Shown: one piece after another, positions 1-11,785 of the stretch
How the letters are laid out: each line of letters begins with the position of its first letter
Position numbering within the stretch: position 1 is the stretch's first letter
NCBI GenBank assembly: GCA_024362935.1
Contig: JANCRA010000014.1
Coordinates: 14,152,258-14,216,257 of the forward strand
Direction of reading: 5' to 3'
Source: Setophaga petechia
Lineage: Eukaryota > Chordata > Aves > Passeriformes > Parulidae
Length of the DNA: 64,000 nt
Notes under the pieces: model-generated
Told to the model about the DNA's origin: nothing
The model's input: the letters and a program-made list of their open reading frames with translations, nothing else
The model's database searches: none
Translations under genes and position numbers: made by a program

Positions 1-744
1 TAGAATTAAATTTTCATGGAAAATGCCATCAGGCTTGCATCAATTGAATTTTTTTGCAAAGCAATGAAGTCAGTTCCAGTGGGATTTTGGGAACTGGCAG
101 AGAATATTCATCTGCAGCCTTTATGACATCATGATGGAAGGGTGATTTCATACTTCTGATATTTTGCTCATGCCAGGATTTCTCTCAGGCCTGTTTCTAC
201 TGAATCTCATATCCTCCAGTCCTTAGTAAAGATAAGCAGAAAAGTAAAACAGAACTCATCTCTGTGGCAACTTTGCAATAACCATAATAAATCATGGCTT
301 CATATGAATGTGGTGACAGCCCTTTTGGACACTTACTTGTAGTAGAAAATTCTCTGTGGTTCTTTGTATGGAAATACAACCAGAAAGTAATTTTTTGAGC
401 TGAGAACAATATGAATTACAGCATATTTAAACAGTGTCACACTGGATCCCCTGTTAACATCTTACATAGCAGTAATGGTGAGAAGTTCTCCCTTGGCTGG
501 TGCTGCTTATCTTCATTTGAAGAATATTCAATGAACCAGCAATGTGTGAGGGGAGCAACACCAGTGCCTGAGGGAGTTGAATGTGCTCCATTTGAGAAAT
601 GGTTAAATAGGTAAAGAGCTGTTAATGCTGGAAAAGGAATGGCAGAGAGGGATAAGAAAAAGGCCAGTGATATGATGAGTAATAGAGGGAAGGGAATGAT
701 TTTTCTCTGTCTTTCACAATACAACAACTGGTGCCATCAAAATT
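1..744. other. unique non-coding sequence, no gene seen
   Basis: AT-leaning sequence with stops in all frames. The longest open frame is 96 codons on the minus strand (437-727). It begins with a hydrophobic stretch but resembles no family I know and sits in ordinary low-complexity sequence. No repeat family, CpG island or RNA gene is visible. This could be intergenic or intronic. Confidence 0.6.
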
Positions 745-920
745 AAATTATCGGGAGAGTGTTCCAAACAAATAAAAGGAGCACTTCTTCACACAGGATG
801 TAACCAAGTTTCAGAACTCACTGGATGAGAGAGAGTTTAGCACAAAGATAAAGCTTCTGGCTCAGCCTGGAAGCTTTTGAGTTCTCAATTGCTGGAGAAT
901 GACAAGACCAGGGCTGAGAC
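745..920 (+). mobile_element. probable old CR1-like LINE fragment (degenerate)
   Basis: The stretch beginning AAAAGGAGCACTTCTTCACA near 774, followed by a GTAACCAAGTTTCAGAACTC-type segment, resembles the part of old sauropsid CR1 elements that lies upstream of the 3' end: an 'aaggagTACTTCTTCACACAGcg...GTGGAACTC' pattern followed by a 'gagTTTAGCA' block. The match is from memory and by eye. The copy carries many substitutions and its 3' limit is unclear: similarity fades after about 900 and no terminal octamer repeat is present. If correct, it is an ancient inactive fragment. The alternative is chance similarity in unique sequence. Confidence 0.4.
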
Positions 921-3290
921 GGATGGTGCAGAGCAGAAGGGATGAGGGAAGGTCATGGGGGCATCACATATTAGGATGTGGAAGAATAACTGCAAACACA
1001 GCTGTGGATGTTCTTGGATATCAAGGCAGACTGGCTGACCAGAAGCTCAGGCTGATGCTCTCTACTGTACACGTTTTCTTTTCCTAAATGATGTGAAGCG
1101 CTGAAAAACAGGGAAAAAAGTACTGTCTGATAGATAACACTTTATGTGCTATTTGGGGCTTGGTCAGACAGGGCTGGGAAAGGGAGAGCTCCAGCTGATT
1201 CCATTTTCCACCCAAAGGCAGTGGGGCATAGTTTGGGATTTTGTGTATCCTGCAGTGACTAGAATGTCAGAGAATTCCATCCAGGTTTCCAGCAGGTGCC
1301 AATGCAGCAAAGAATGGAATTGACACTATTGTTATCCTTTCCTGTTCATTTTTACGTTGAAATATTTGCTTATAATTTAAAGCATGAATATTTTCCCCTG
1401 TGCTTTCATAATTACTCATTTCAGTGTGTTCTCTGTCTTGGCATTAGCTTTTTGTTTTGTTTTGGTCGGGTGTTTTTTATTTTTTAATGAACAGAAAGTA
1501 TCCTTGCAGTAGAATCTTCTATTAGATATTTTCTGGAGTGATTTTAGTGCACTTATTACACTGTTCCTATAGGAAGTTTGATGTAAAAATAATAATGATA
1601 TAAATTCTAATATTTAGAATAGTAATAAAACAGAAGCAGAAAGAAAGAGGCAAGAAAATAAGCACAACCTGAATAAATAGGGGGTTTGTGGCTCTCAGGA
1701 AAAGTTGAAAACACTTTTGGGGAAAATGCTGACCTGAGAGGAGCTCGGAATTTCTGGGGAAATGCACAGACTCTTTGTTTTATTGAACATCAATCTCTTG
1801 GAATAATTTTTAGTTCTTTCAGTAAGACCCCGGATATTTATTGAACAAAAATCTGATAGAACATCATGGTAAAATGATGGAGTTCTTGGCAAAAAGAAAA
1901 GTAAAATTTTCTATGTTATAACACATTGACACAAACAATAATGAAAATTCATCTCGAGAGATATATTGAATAATTTATTGTGTAATTTGATAGATCTTAA
2001 AAATTCACTATGGCAGATATCTAATTATTTTTTTATTTCAAGTATAGATTAAGATAGCAGGACTGATCTTTTGATATTTCAATTTATAAGGCTATTGCTC
2101 AGCTGAGATAATTAAGTTTTGCATCTTGTATGAATGATTATGGAGTGTATGTAATGATTGTTTAATACTCAAATGGCATTAAAAACTTCTTAGGGGGAGC
2201 TTTTACTCAGATCTCTGCTTCAGTTCAGATTTCAGAACAGCCAATATCGTTGTGCTAAAAAGTTATCAAAATAGGAAAGGATTGAACTGACAAGGTAAAG
2301 ATTGTTTCACTATCTTAGCAAAAACCCATAGGCATTGGGATTTTAATTTGTGCTTTTTCATAGTCAGGGAGAATATTTTCAAGGTATTAATTTATGTATG
2401 TTTATATAAATATCAGATTATATATTTTCAGAAGAAAAGTGTTTTTTAACTGAAATAACATTTCTGATGAAATCTAAGAATTGCTTATATAATCTTACTC
2501 AAGGACAATCTTTCAGGTATCTGCTCTCTTGATGGATGGAGTCTAAGAGCTGTCAGTAATAATGTAAGAAAAGATGGGCAATCACTGTTGCTTTAATATA
2601 TGTGAGGCTATTTTGATGTTTACATATGTCCTAGACTTTAGAAAGAATTTTTGCCAGAGCAGTAGTCAATAATGTATCTTATAGGAAGGTTATTTAAGCC
2701 CTGAAAATTAATTAATTTGCCCTTCAGTGCATTATCTGCTGCCTCATTCAGTTTTGTATTCTGATTACGCTGTTGGATTGTGGTTGTCCTTGATACTGAA
2801 TTTTAAAAAAAATATTTCCCAATTATTATTTTATAGCATCAAAAAAAATTCCATAAATTTTCAGAATCCATTTTGGAATAGCAAAATTCTATGAATTTGA
2901 GTTAGGATTCTAAATAGAGAATAGTGGTTTTCAGCTCAACAGGAGGAAGATCAGTGTTAGTAAACTAACAGCTCTTAGTGGTGAGCATTTTTCAGAGTCC
3001 CAGTTCCAAAAGGAGGATTCCCAAGACATTGCTGTTTTTTTTTTTTTTCCTGAGCAAATTGTTCATCTATTTCTAGGTTAGATATAAAGTAATGGAGCAT
3101 TTTTAATTGCAACAGAAAATGAATTCTAAATGTCGTGAGATGGGAGAGCATTTGATGTGTTTAATAATCTAAAGGGAAAAAAAGTCATCTTGTCCAATAA
3201 ATTACGTGGTCTTCCCTTAAAAACTGTCCCTGGCTTTGCAAGGGGAAGAAGAAGCTGATGCTGTGCACTCATTAATTTTACAGCTAAACC
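921..3290. other. AT-rich unique non-coding sequence
   Basis: Strongly AT-rich, with dense stops in all frames. The only simple sequence is a T14 run at 3035-3048. Around 1567-1892 there are two overlapping minus-strand frames of 65-66 codons with no recognisable content. No gene, RNA or transposon is seen. Confidence 0.6.
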
Positions 3291-3620
3291 TGGCAATCAG
3301 TGCTGGGGGTGTGGATGACCTTCCCAAGCCATGACCCCTTCCAGGGCACAGAAAACACCTCTGGTCTGCTCTCAGTGGTCTGTGGATGTTTGGAAGTGTG
3401 GGTGTGAGCTCTGTGTGCAGTTTCCCTCCTGGCACTGCTCCCAGGAGGGCACGTGGTGCTTTCTACCTGTGCAGGTCCTTTGGGAAAGCAGCAATGCCAC
3501 CAAAAATGTCTGATTGATCCCACTGAACCCAGAGCAGGATGGTGCTGCTGGGAGACATCAGAGACATCAGAAACACACAGTGTCACTGCTGGTGCTTCTG
3601 GTCCCTGTCTGCACAGATTT
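3291..3620. other. GC-richer, CpG-poor patch
   Basis: About 330 bp visibly richer in G and C than its flanks, but dominated by TG/CA and CC/GG steps with few CpG, so it is not a CpG island. It holds overlapping short open frames on both strands (up to 100 codons at 3284-3586, minus), which is expected where GC is higher and stops rarer. A short direct duplication of AGACATCAG occurs near 3550-3570. No protein similarity is recognised. It could be an old decayed repeat. Confidence 0.45.
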
Positions 3621-6007
3621 TGCTGGTGCTAAGTGCCACCACTCAGGTTTTCTAATCCTGTATTTCTGGTACTGAAAGTTACAGATAAAACTGAGCAGTA
3701 GCAAGAGGGACAGAAACAGCAGCAGCACCAGCAGAAAGGGATTAGCCAGTGCCTGACTAGCCCATGCTTGTAGAGGCAGAGTAATCAACCCAAATGTCAG
3801 CATTTATTAATGCTGTTCACATCAAAGATGTCAGATGAGCACCACATGAGAGTCCCTGGCTTCAAAAAAGAAATATCGATTGAAATAAGCTGCAATTGGA
3901 GCTCCAGCACCCTCACTCAATACATCCCCAGCTTTGTATTCTGCAACAAATTCTCTAAAGGCTGGCAAAGGCAGGAAAGTACTTACAGAAATGTCAAATC
4001 ATGATCTTCACCTGGTGAATACTTGTCTGATTCCTTCCATTTACTGTTAGATTTAAAGTAATAATAACTGCAAATGGAAAAGTTGCTACAATCCTAAACT
4101 CAGACTCATGCACATGTACAAACTACTTGTCATGCTGCTGGGTACTCACCTGTGCCTACAACACATGGATTATCATACATGTTTTAGTGGCATATATAAT
4201 GTACTTCAATATTAAATTGCTGTGAAATAATGTGACATCAAAAGCAAATATTTAGACGCTGGAAAAATCTTAAATGTGGAATTTTTAACATAAAGAGAAG
4301 AGAGATATTTTAAAATAAAATGATGGACTTCAATGTGATTATGTGGTTGCATCTTTGGCAGGGCTTTAGTTACATGGTCAGCTAAGAGGGACCAGTGCCT
4401 TAGGAAACAAACATTTATGTTTGAGAGGATGGAAGTTCCACAAAAGCAGAAGGAGTTTAAAACCATTGCCAGAACACAAGCACTGCTTACATTGCTCAGC
4501 CAGTGCCTTACTCAGCCTTTCCTCCTTTCTCATTTCTGGGTTATGTCTTGGTCTTTAAAAGAGTCCCAAATGTAAATGAAGATAAATTTAAAGTATTGCC
4601 TTTGCAAAGAGTGGTAACTGCTTGAAGAACAATACTGGCAGCATTGAAGTTCCTAAATTGTGTGCACTCTATTCTGAATTCAGTATCCCCTAGAACTCTC
4701 CTTCCATGGTGGAATTTAGTTGCTGAAATTGAGAGTCTCATGTTGTTATTTCAGGCTATTTTCCATTTAGCTTTTCATGTTTTTACCATAACATACACAA
4801 CTTTGTGATGAAATTTTGAGCCTTGTGGTTTTAATATCTCAGGTGCTTGGATATCTGCATATTTCCATAGCAGGGAAGCCTATATTGAAGTTTTATTCTG
4901 ACCAGAAAAATCTGAAGCAGCAGTTTTATACATTGCAGCTGAAAAGATGGAAGGCAAAGCTCAGAGGAGCTGCCATGGAACCATTGCTGATCTTTACTGC
5001 CAGAATCCCTCAGGAAGTATTGACTAGAACTAAGTGACTGTAATGTTTTGGTTTGGTTTTTGTTGTTTCTTTTTTTCTTCTTTCAATGCTGCTGATCCTG
5101 TCCAATGTTGTAGAATCTGCATAACACCCACACTGGAATATAAGGGACATGGTAAAAAGTATTTTTTCCCTTTTTTTGATGAGAATTGCAGAAGTTGTTA
5201 GACTGAACTTTAGCCCTCTTCTGCTTAGGGATGAGGATTCTTAGTGGGTTTTGGAAAGTTCTTAGAAATGAAAAATTTGTCAGGTTTGGGTCAGTTGCCA
5301 TGTAGAAGTTGCTGTCTTTTTGAAATTCTGCTACAAAGTATGTCTGAATTGAGAAAATGGTGGTGGCTGCCTGACAATTCTACCATTCATGCTTCAGTTT
5401 GTGCAGAAATGTGGTCTGGCTCTATGGCAAATACAGCTCAGTTGTAAATTAGACCTGGTCCTCAGTAAGTTGGACCACTGAGTTGCAACCATGCCATGAT
5501 TCAGGCATCCTTTTCAATTCTGAAAGTTTATCTTATATTTTATTCTAGTGAAGTGGTTCCTTTATCTTCTGTTTAGTAGATCCTGTCTTTGTTTCATGGA
5601 TGTTCTCAATGTTTCATGCACTGCCTGTGTCTGAGAACTGCAGTAATTTCTGGTTCCCAGTCTGCATTTTACCTTTCTCTACTATATTTCTGCAAGCAAA
5701 GCAGAAGTTACTGAGTTGTTATGTCTTAAAAATTTGTTGTTAGCTGTGTATTTTGAGGATTTCATGAGGTTGGGGAACATCCTTTTTTAGAAATAGGTCA
5801 AAAGTTGTATAATCTGGGTTTCAAATGTTTTATTTCTTTGTTACTGGGAGTAGTCAAGGAAGTTAAAGGTTGTGCCATGTTGCCTCAGAGAGAGGAGCAG
5901 TTTCTGCTGGGGTCTCACCAGTGTATTTATGCAAAATTTCTATAGAAAAGAATTAAACTAATTGGATTTTTGTGACACAAGCCTCTATGAGGTTCTCTGT
6001 GTGTATG
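3621..6007. other. unique non-coding sequence
   Basis: Mixed to AT-rich sequence with no frame above 85 codons. A T-rich stretch lies at about 5045-5085 and a pyrimidine-rich one at 5160-5180. No exon with matching splice signals, RNA gene or recognisable repeat family was seen. Confidence 0.6.
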
Positions 6008-6030
6008 TATATATATATATATATATATAT
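6008..6030. repeat. (TA)n microsatellite
   Basis: About eleven uninterrupted TA dinucleotides, preceded by a short GTGTATGT transition, so this is a TG-to-TA compound simple repeat. It gives a run of alternating Ile/Tyr residues in the minus-strand frame 5953-6144, which is therefore not coding evidence. Probably length-variable between individuals. Confidence 0.9.
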
Positions 6031-6840
6031 TTGAAAGAAGCTATGGCTGGTACATGCTTTCACAAGGGTTATCTTGGGGTGAGTTTGCAGCTTTTGTTTT
6101 GCCCAGAGAAGCAGAAATGCAGTGGAATAGGTGTTTAATTCCACTCTGTCTTACTGGTTTTCTCCCAGAAGATTTTGCATAAAGAAAGTTTATAAAAGCA
6201 AATATGTTTTGTATCTATATATGCATAAAATAATCAGGGGAAAAAAAGTTATTAAAATAGATGTTCTTAGCCACAAAAGACACTGAATGTTCTGCTGCAA
6301 ATGTCTCCTGTTTTGAATGATTAGGCAGAAAAGAGCTTGTTAGTGTTTTTCATATTGCAATCTTTATATGTCAGAAAGATTCTTAAAGCAAAAAAGCAAA
6401 TTATTCAGATTAGTTCCAAATTTCTCTTTGTTAATATGTATGATATGCAGCTTGGAAGATGAATTTCAAGTTGTTTTTCTCTGAAAATGTCCAAATAATT
6501 GATATCACTGCTGTATCTTTTAATATATATTCATAACAATCACGTCTTTCAGATCTGATTTTTTTTTTGTTGTTTTGTTTATATCACTGGTAGCTAATAC
6601 TTACTGTGGCATCTTCTCATAATTTCTGTCTCTCTGTTGCTGTACCCAAGCAGAGGAGAACTGGGGACTGTGAGTATGAGGAACAGTTAGGTCCAAGGTC
6701 AGTAGTTGTTTTATTTGGGCTAAAAATATTTTATTTAGCATGTAATTGTAAATCTGATTTGGAACAAAATGTATAAATTCTATTCAGTCGAAGTTATGCC
6801 ATCCTTTAGTGGACACAGGAAAAGCATTTAAGCATTACAA
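6031..6840. other. AT-rich unique non-coding sequence
   Basis: No open frame of note. There are several AATAAA-like and TATA-like strings, as base composition predicts, and a T-rich run near 6559-6580. Nothing else is supported. Confidence 0.6.
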
Positions 6841-7190
6841 GTGTTTGTAGGGCAGTGCCAGGGAGAGGGGCTGAGGCCTGGTGAGAAATCCTTGTGAGTG
6901 TGCAGCCAAGCAGCAAATGTGAACCCCAAGGAACCACTATGAGTAAAATCCTCACTGTGAAATCCTAAATATTGCCACCTGCACTGCTTACCCTGGCACT
7001 TTCTAACCCTAGAGCCCCAGCACAGGATGCACCCAGCTCACCCAGAACTGCCCCCAAAGCTGCCACACTCCTGTGCAGCAGAGCCAGGCCCAGCTGCAGC
7101 TCCTGGGACAGCCCCAGGCTGGCACTGCCCTCCTGTCCTGGCACAGCAAATCTGGGGTGCAAAGGGGACACTCACACCCTGCCTGCCTGC
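6841..7190. other. GC-richer, CpG-poor patch
   Basis: A locally C-rich stretch (about 6985-7150) with open frames on both strands (6972-7250 plus, 6965-7171 minus). The deduced peptides are Ala/Pro/Ser-rich, as GC-rich non-coding DNA gives. No CpG clustering, splice-flanked exon or recognisable domain is seen. A decayed repeat or a GC-rich segment of an unknown transcript are the alternatives. Confidence 0.4.
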
Positions 7191-10100
7191 AGATTTACTG
7201 TGTGCACTGCATCTGACTCTGGGAGAGGTGATACAACATTTTTGAGTTGAGCTGAACCCTCAGGAAGTGATTTGTAGTGGCAAAAATTACTAATTTAATT
7301 GTGAATGATGAGATAAGGTGTGTATTGTGTGGATAGGCAGGCAGTTCATTGCAGTGGGTGAGTGTGGGGGCTGTGCTCTGGCTGGAAATGCAGGGACATC
7401 CCCGCATCCATTGTCACCTTTTTCCCTTCTCTGCCAAGGGTGTAGCTCTGCCCCTTCTCCCCCACAGGAGTTCTGGTGTGAGCAAGAAGAGCAGAATCAT
7501 CTATTTTTAAAAAGATCCTCTCCTCTCCATTTGCTGTTTTTGATTTGTTCAGTGAGGCCATGCAGTTCATGCCAGCTAAGGGTGGAGGGATGGATTTCTG
7601 TATTGCCTGATCACAATGCCCCACTGGAAACTCAGGTTCAAATAAAATTCAAATAGTGTCCCATGCCAGGGAGAGAGGTGAATGTGAACCTGTCATGAAA
7701 TCCCCTGCAGTGACCACCCCTAAGGTGCTCTATCAAGCTCAAGCACTATCTAGACCCATATTTTTGCATCCAGCTTACAATATCAATTGCCCAACAGGGA
7801 TTGAAGGTATTTTTTGCATTTATGATTTATTTCGAATTATGATTCTTGTTTTGTGTAAATTTAGGAAATTCAGTGGGTAAAACAAAGGCACCCATTGCAG
7901 TGGTTCTTCTGGGCATCTGGAATTGTTTAACACCAGCACCATACTATTACTGAACTGTTGGATTTTTTTTTCCTTTTTGCATCAATAGATGAGAATTACA
8001 GTGAGGACTAAGGTCTGCTTTAAATGCTTCTGTTCAACTTTCACAATTGGAGCTATCAGTCAAACTGATTATATTCTTGGATGTGGCATCACATCTAATA
8101 ATAAACAACACTTTTTGAGTGACAGGAAAGGTTAGGTTATCTTACATGTGGATTTAACATCACATCCACTTGTTACAAACTTTCCCTCTGACAAGCTGTA
8201 AATGAGAGTTTTATCATTGATTTATGGTAGGAAATAAAATGGCGTGTGTGTTCTTCACAATTAATCTTTTATCATTTTATTGACTCATAAAAGGAGGGAC
8301 TGTTTGGTTAGTAAAGGTAAGGCACGAGTCACTGAGTTTCTGGTTTAGCACTGTGCCAAGCTGGACCTCTATTTTAATTTTTTGTATAACAATATCTGTG
8401 CTAATCACAGTCCTCTGTAGTGTCAGGGACAGCAGCAACTGCTGCTTCAACACCAAACTGTGCTGAAATAGCAATGGTTTAGAGTCTGACAGAGTAATCT
8501 TAGCCCTGAGAAGAGTCTGGGGGTTTGTGTATCATTCCAAAATTATAAATTTCAGTGACAAAACTTAAGGGACACGGTGGCCTTGGTTGTCTTAGCACAT
8601 AAGGACATCAATGGCAGTACCTCAGTGATCCTGGCAAAGAGCAGGGCATGCACACTGCACCCACCCTCTGTGGTACCCCAACAAGCTCTCCTTTAGCAGG
8701 GATGAGGCATTCAAAGAAGGAACAGACACTTTGACCCGTGCTGGTTTTATGCTTTGGCACTGAATCTGATAGAAGCCAAACATCTATTTACTGTCACCTG
8801 AGCTGTTTGCACACAGGGCCTTTCTTGGAGCAGGGGAGCAGTGTGAAATGTAGCAGACTTTGGCTGTAATAATGCACTGACTGTTGTTTTCTGCACATGA
8901 TCACAGACATTTAAATTCAGAGAAGCAGAATTAGTTTTGAAACATCACTCTTGAAACTCAACCTGCTACTAAGTAATAATGCATCCCAGGTCTTGTTCTT
9001 TGATCAAGACCCAGATTGTTTTAGCAAAGCTGTGTTGTTGTGCACATTCTGAAATTAAATAGATCTGCCTGAGCAGGTGAAAAGTGTTGAAGCATGAAAG
9101 AGAGGCTTTTGACTGAACAGGCAGCAGAAAAGAGAAAATCTGAACCAGGCTGTTGGATTCTGAAATGGAGCTTGATCATAGGCATTTCAGAGGTGATTTT
9201 CTGTACTTCACTATCTGGACATAAAATATCTATTTATATGTAAATAGTAAACCCTGACAACTTATCTTTTTCCACTGAGTGGTTGAAAGGTGTGCAGTGC
9301 AGCAGTCAGCTGTGGATGCTTCCCATAATCTCTTGGGAAGGGTCAAGGAGTTTTTATCATTCTGAACCTCATACCTGGAGCCTAAAAAGCAATCACACAT
9401 ATTCCTCGCTCACCACTGTTTTCAGCTGATAGTACATGTTGCATTGCCAGATTCTGCCAGATGTATTTATTTGCTCTTTTTTGTTTAATCTGGCAAAACT
9501 CCTTTGGGAATACCCAGGGGTGTTTTATCCTGGAATAAAACTGTGGGACAAAGCACCATCTCTGTGATTCAGGTTTTAGAGCTGCAGCTGTAGGCAGGGG
9601 CTGGGTACATTCTGTTACAGGTGGAATGCAGTTCAGTGCCACAAATTTACCATGAATAAACTGTATGTGCTCAGTGAGATATTTGTGGTTGTGGCCCAGA
9701 GACACTGCTGGGTGACAGTAGCATCATCTGGTTTTAGTGTTTCAGCATTATCCCAGAGATCTCAAAACCTGATGGAAGTACAGATGTGTTTGATAGTTAC
9801 CATTTGGAGGAAGATGTGTTGGTAGAATTGGAGGTGTTGAAGTTATTCATTAAATTAAGAATTCCTGTGGCTGTGAGGGGCAGGAACAGCTCCAGGCACT
9901 GGGTCTCTGAGGCTGATCCTCCCAGGCTGGGGAGGGAGCAGAGTTTGCACAGAGCTTTTCAGAACCTTATATTGAGTGTTGGAAGGTTAGTGAAGTATAA
10001 TTCAGCTTCCAGGAGTAATTTTTAATCTATGATTTGGTAAACTAAGCTAAAACAAATGTTAATGCCAACACTAGTTTCAGTAAGGCATGGATACAATTTA

Positions 10101-10850
10101 AAGATTGTGGCAAGATTGATCTACTTTCACACTGTGATGGAATATGAGAATCAGAAAATTATCTGCTTCTTCTGGGTAGATTTAGTTCATTTATCACCTG
10201 CTCAAAAATTAGAATGCCCACATGTTTCAGTGGCTTAATACTTGACAAACAGTGGTGCTGTCAGCAAGGAAACAGGAACAAAGGGAATGGAAAAATTAAT
10301 GTTCTTTGAGAGAACAACTTTCAAGAATGTTACTATTCAAAATAGAAGGAAGTTCTTAAGTCATCAAATTAAATCTGAAGAGAAAGTAAGCCTATATAAA
10401 GTCTGTTATAATTTACAAGCTCTGAAAGGAAGAGCATCTCCAAAGGTGAACTAAGGTGTCCATGGTGAGAAAAAAAATCCTGAACTCCATTTAGCCTTGT
10501 CCTTGGGAGAGCAGGGAGACCAAAAGCATAGGGAAGGGTGACAATGATCCAAATATAACAGAATGTTCTCAGCCACTGAAGAAACTACCCCAAAATAAAG
10601 ATATGGTATGTTCTTAATACATTGTATTTCAAGTGAAATTCTTTCAGAAAAGTCTCATTAACAGACCCGGCAAGTAATTTCCTGCCACATTGTTTGTGAG
10701 CACTGAAACAGTTGTGCTGTATTTTGTAAACTACTAGACAGGGACTCTTTCCCATATATTGCCCATTTTTCCAGCCTGTATTTGGTTCTCTTATCTTTTT
10801 TTTCCCCTCCTGAAGCTCTGACTTACATTTTCTTATTTGCTTTCAATGCA
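7191..10850. other. unique non-coding sequence
   Basis: About 3.7 kb without a recognisable feature. The longest frames (112 codons at 7318-7656 plus; 107 codons at 9382-9705 minus) have no domain, no signal sequence followed by a plausible mature region, and no partner exon. A moderately GC-rich interval lies near 7360-7480 and another near 9570-9620. Confidence 0.55.
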
Positions 10851-11320
10851 CCAGGAGCACAGACCCTGATGCAGTTTTGATGCCCTGGTTAGTCCTGGCT
10901 CATGAGACAAGGGTATGTCTCTACTGTGTGGGTGATGTCCATGCTGTGCTAGCCCACAGTGTGTCCCTACAAGTCCCAGCTCATTTTCTGATGAGCTTTT
11001 CCCTGGCTTGCTCTGGGAGGAGCCCTGGGCACGTCCTGGGAGCTGCTCTGTCCCTGTGGGAAGGATGCCAAGGAGCTGCACGGAGCCAGGCAGTGACCCT
11101 GCTGGGTGGATCTCTGTGTCTGTGCTAGCTGGGCATGTTCTCATCACAAAGCTCTCAAACTCCTCACTTACCACTCGTTTTCCTACATTCTGTCACACAA
11201 GCAGCTGTTCAGGATCACACAGAGATTCTGCCTTTACAACAACCTCAGCTGGAGCCAATCTCAGCTGATAACTGATAAAATCACATCAAGGGCTCCCGAG
11301 TCCTGTTGAGATTCATCATT
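10851..11320. other. GC-richer patch with overlapping open frames on both strands
   Basis: Between about 10870 and 11130 the sequence is richer in G and C. It carries a 113-codon minus-strand frame (10833-11174) and plus-strand frames of 83-86 codons. Peptide composition is generic and no family is recognised. Opposed overlapping frames with no conserved motif argue that composition, not coding, keeps them open. Confidence 0.4.
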
Positions 11321-11709
11321 GCAGCTCCTCTTGCCTGGGCTGCCCTGATACCTTTGTCAGAGGAAAAGTACATGTTATTTTCAGATCTTATGGAAGGAAA
11401 CATCAATTTGAGACTTTCAGCTTTAATCCTCTCTCCATGAGGGAGTTTGGTGCCATATCTGTGTGCCCCAGACATTCCAGGAAACCAGTTGGGTAAATCA
11501 ATAGGTCATCAAAGCAGGCTAGAAAAATAGAAAAAGTATTACTCTTACTGTTTTGTAAAAATCAGCCCAGTGTGGTGGAATGTTTTTCAGATCAGAAGAT
11601 GTACTCAAATAATAAATCCTTGGGCATCACCAATGTAGGGTTTCACTGGGGTTGTTCTGCAGGAGTCTACTCATGGTTATTTAACAGAATGAATTCTCAG
11701 TGGTGGACA
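11321..11709. other. unique non-coding sequence
   Basis: Ordinary sequence flanking the TTTTA array. No feature is supported. Confidence 0.55.
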
Positions 11710-11785
11710 TTTTATTTTATTTTATTTTATTTTATTTTATTTTATTTTATTTTATTTTATTTTATTTTATTTTATTTTATTTTAT
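11710..11785. repeat. (TTTTA)n pentanucleotide microsatellite
   Basis: About 15 uninterrupted TTTTA units, or TAAAA on the minus strand, ending in an imperfect TTATT. The purity over 75 bp suggests a young, mutable array. It encodes the repeating FYFIL peptide in the plus-strand frame 11572-11805, which is an artefact. I see no transposon body immediately upstream, so a poly-A-tail origin from a minus-strand retroposon is possible but unsupported. Confidence 0.95.
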
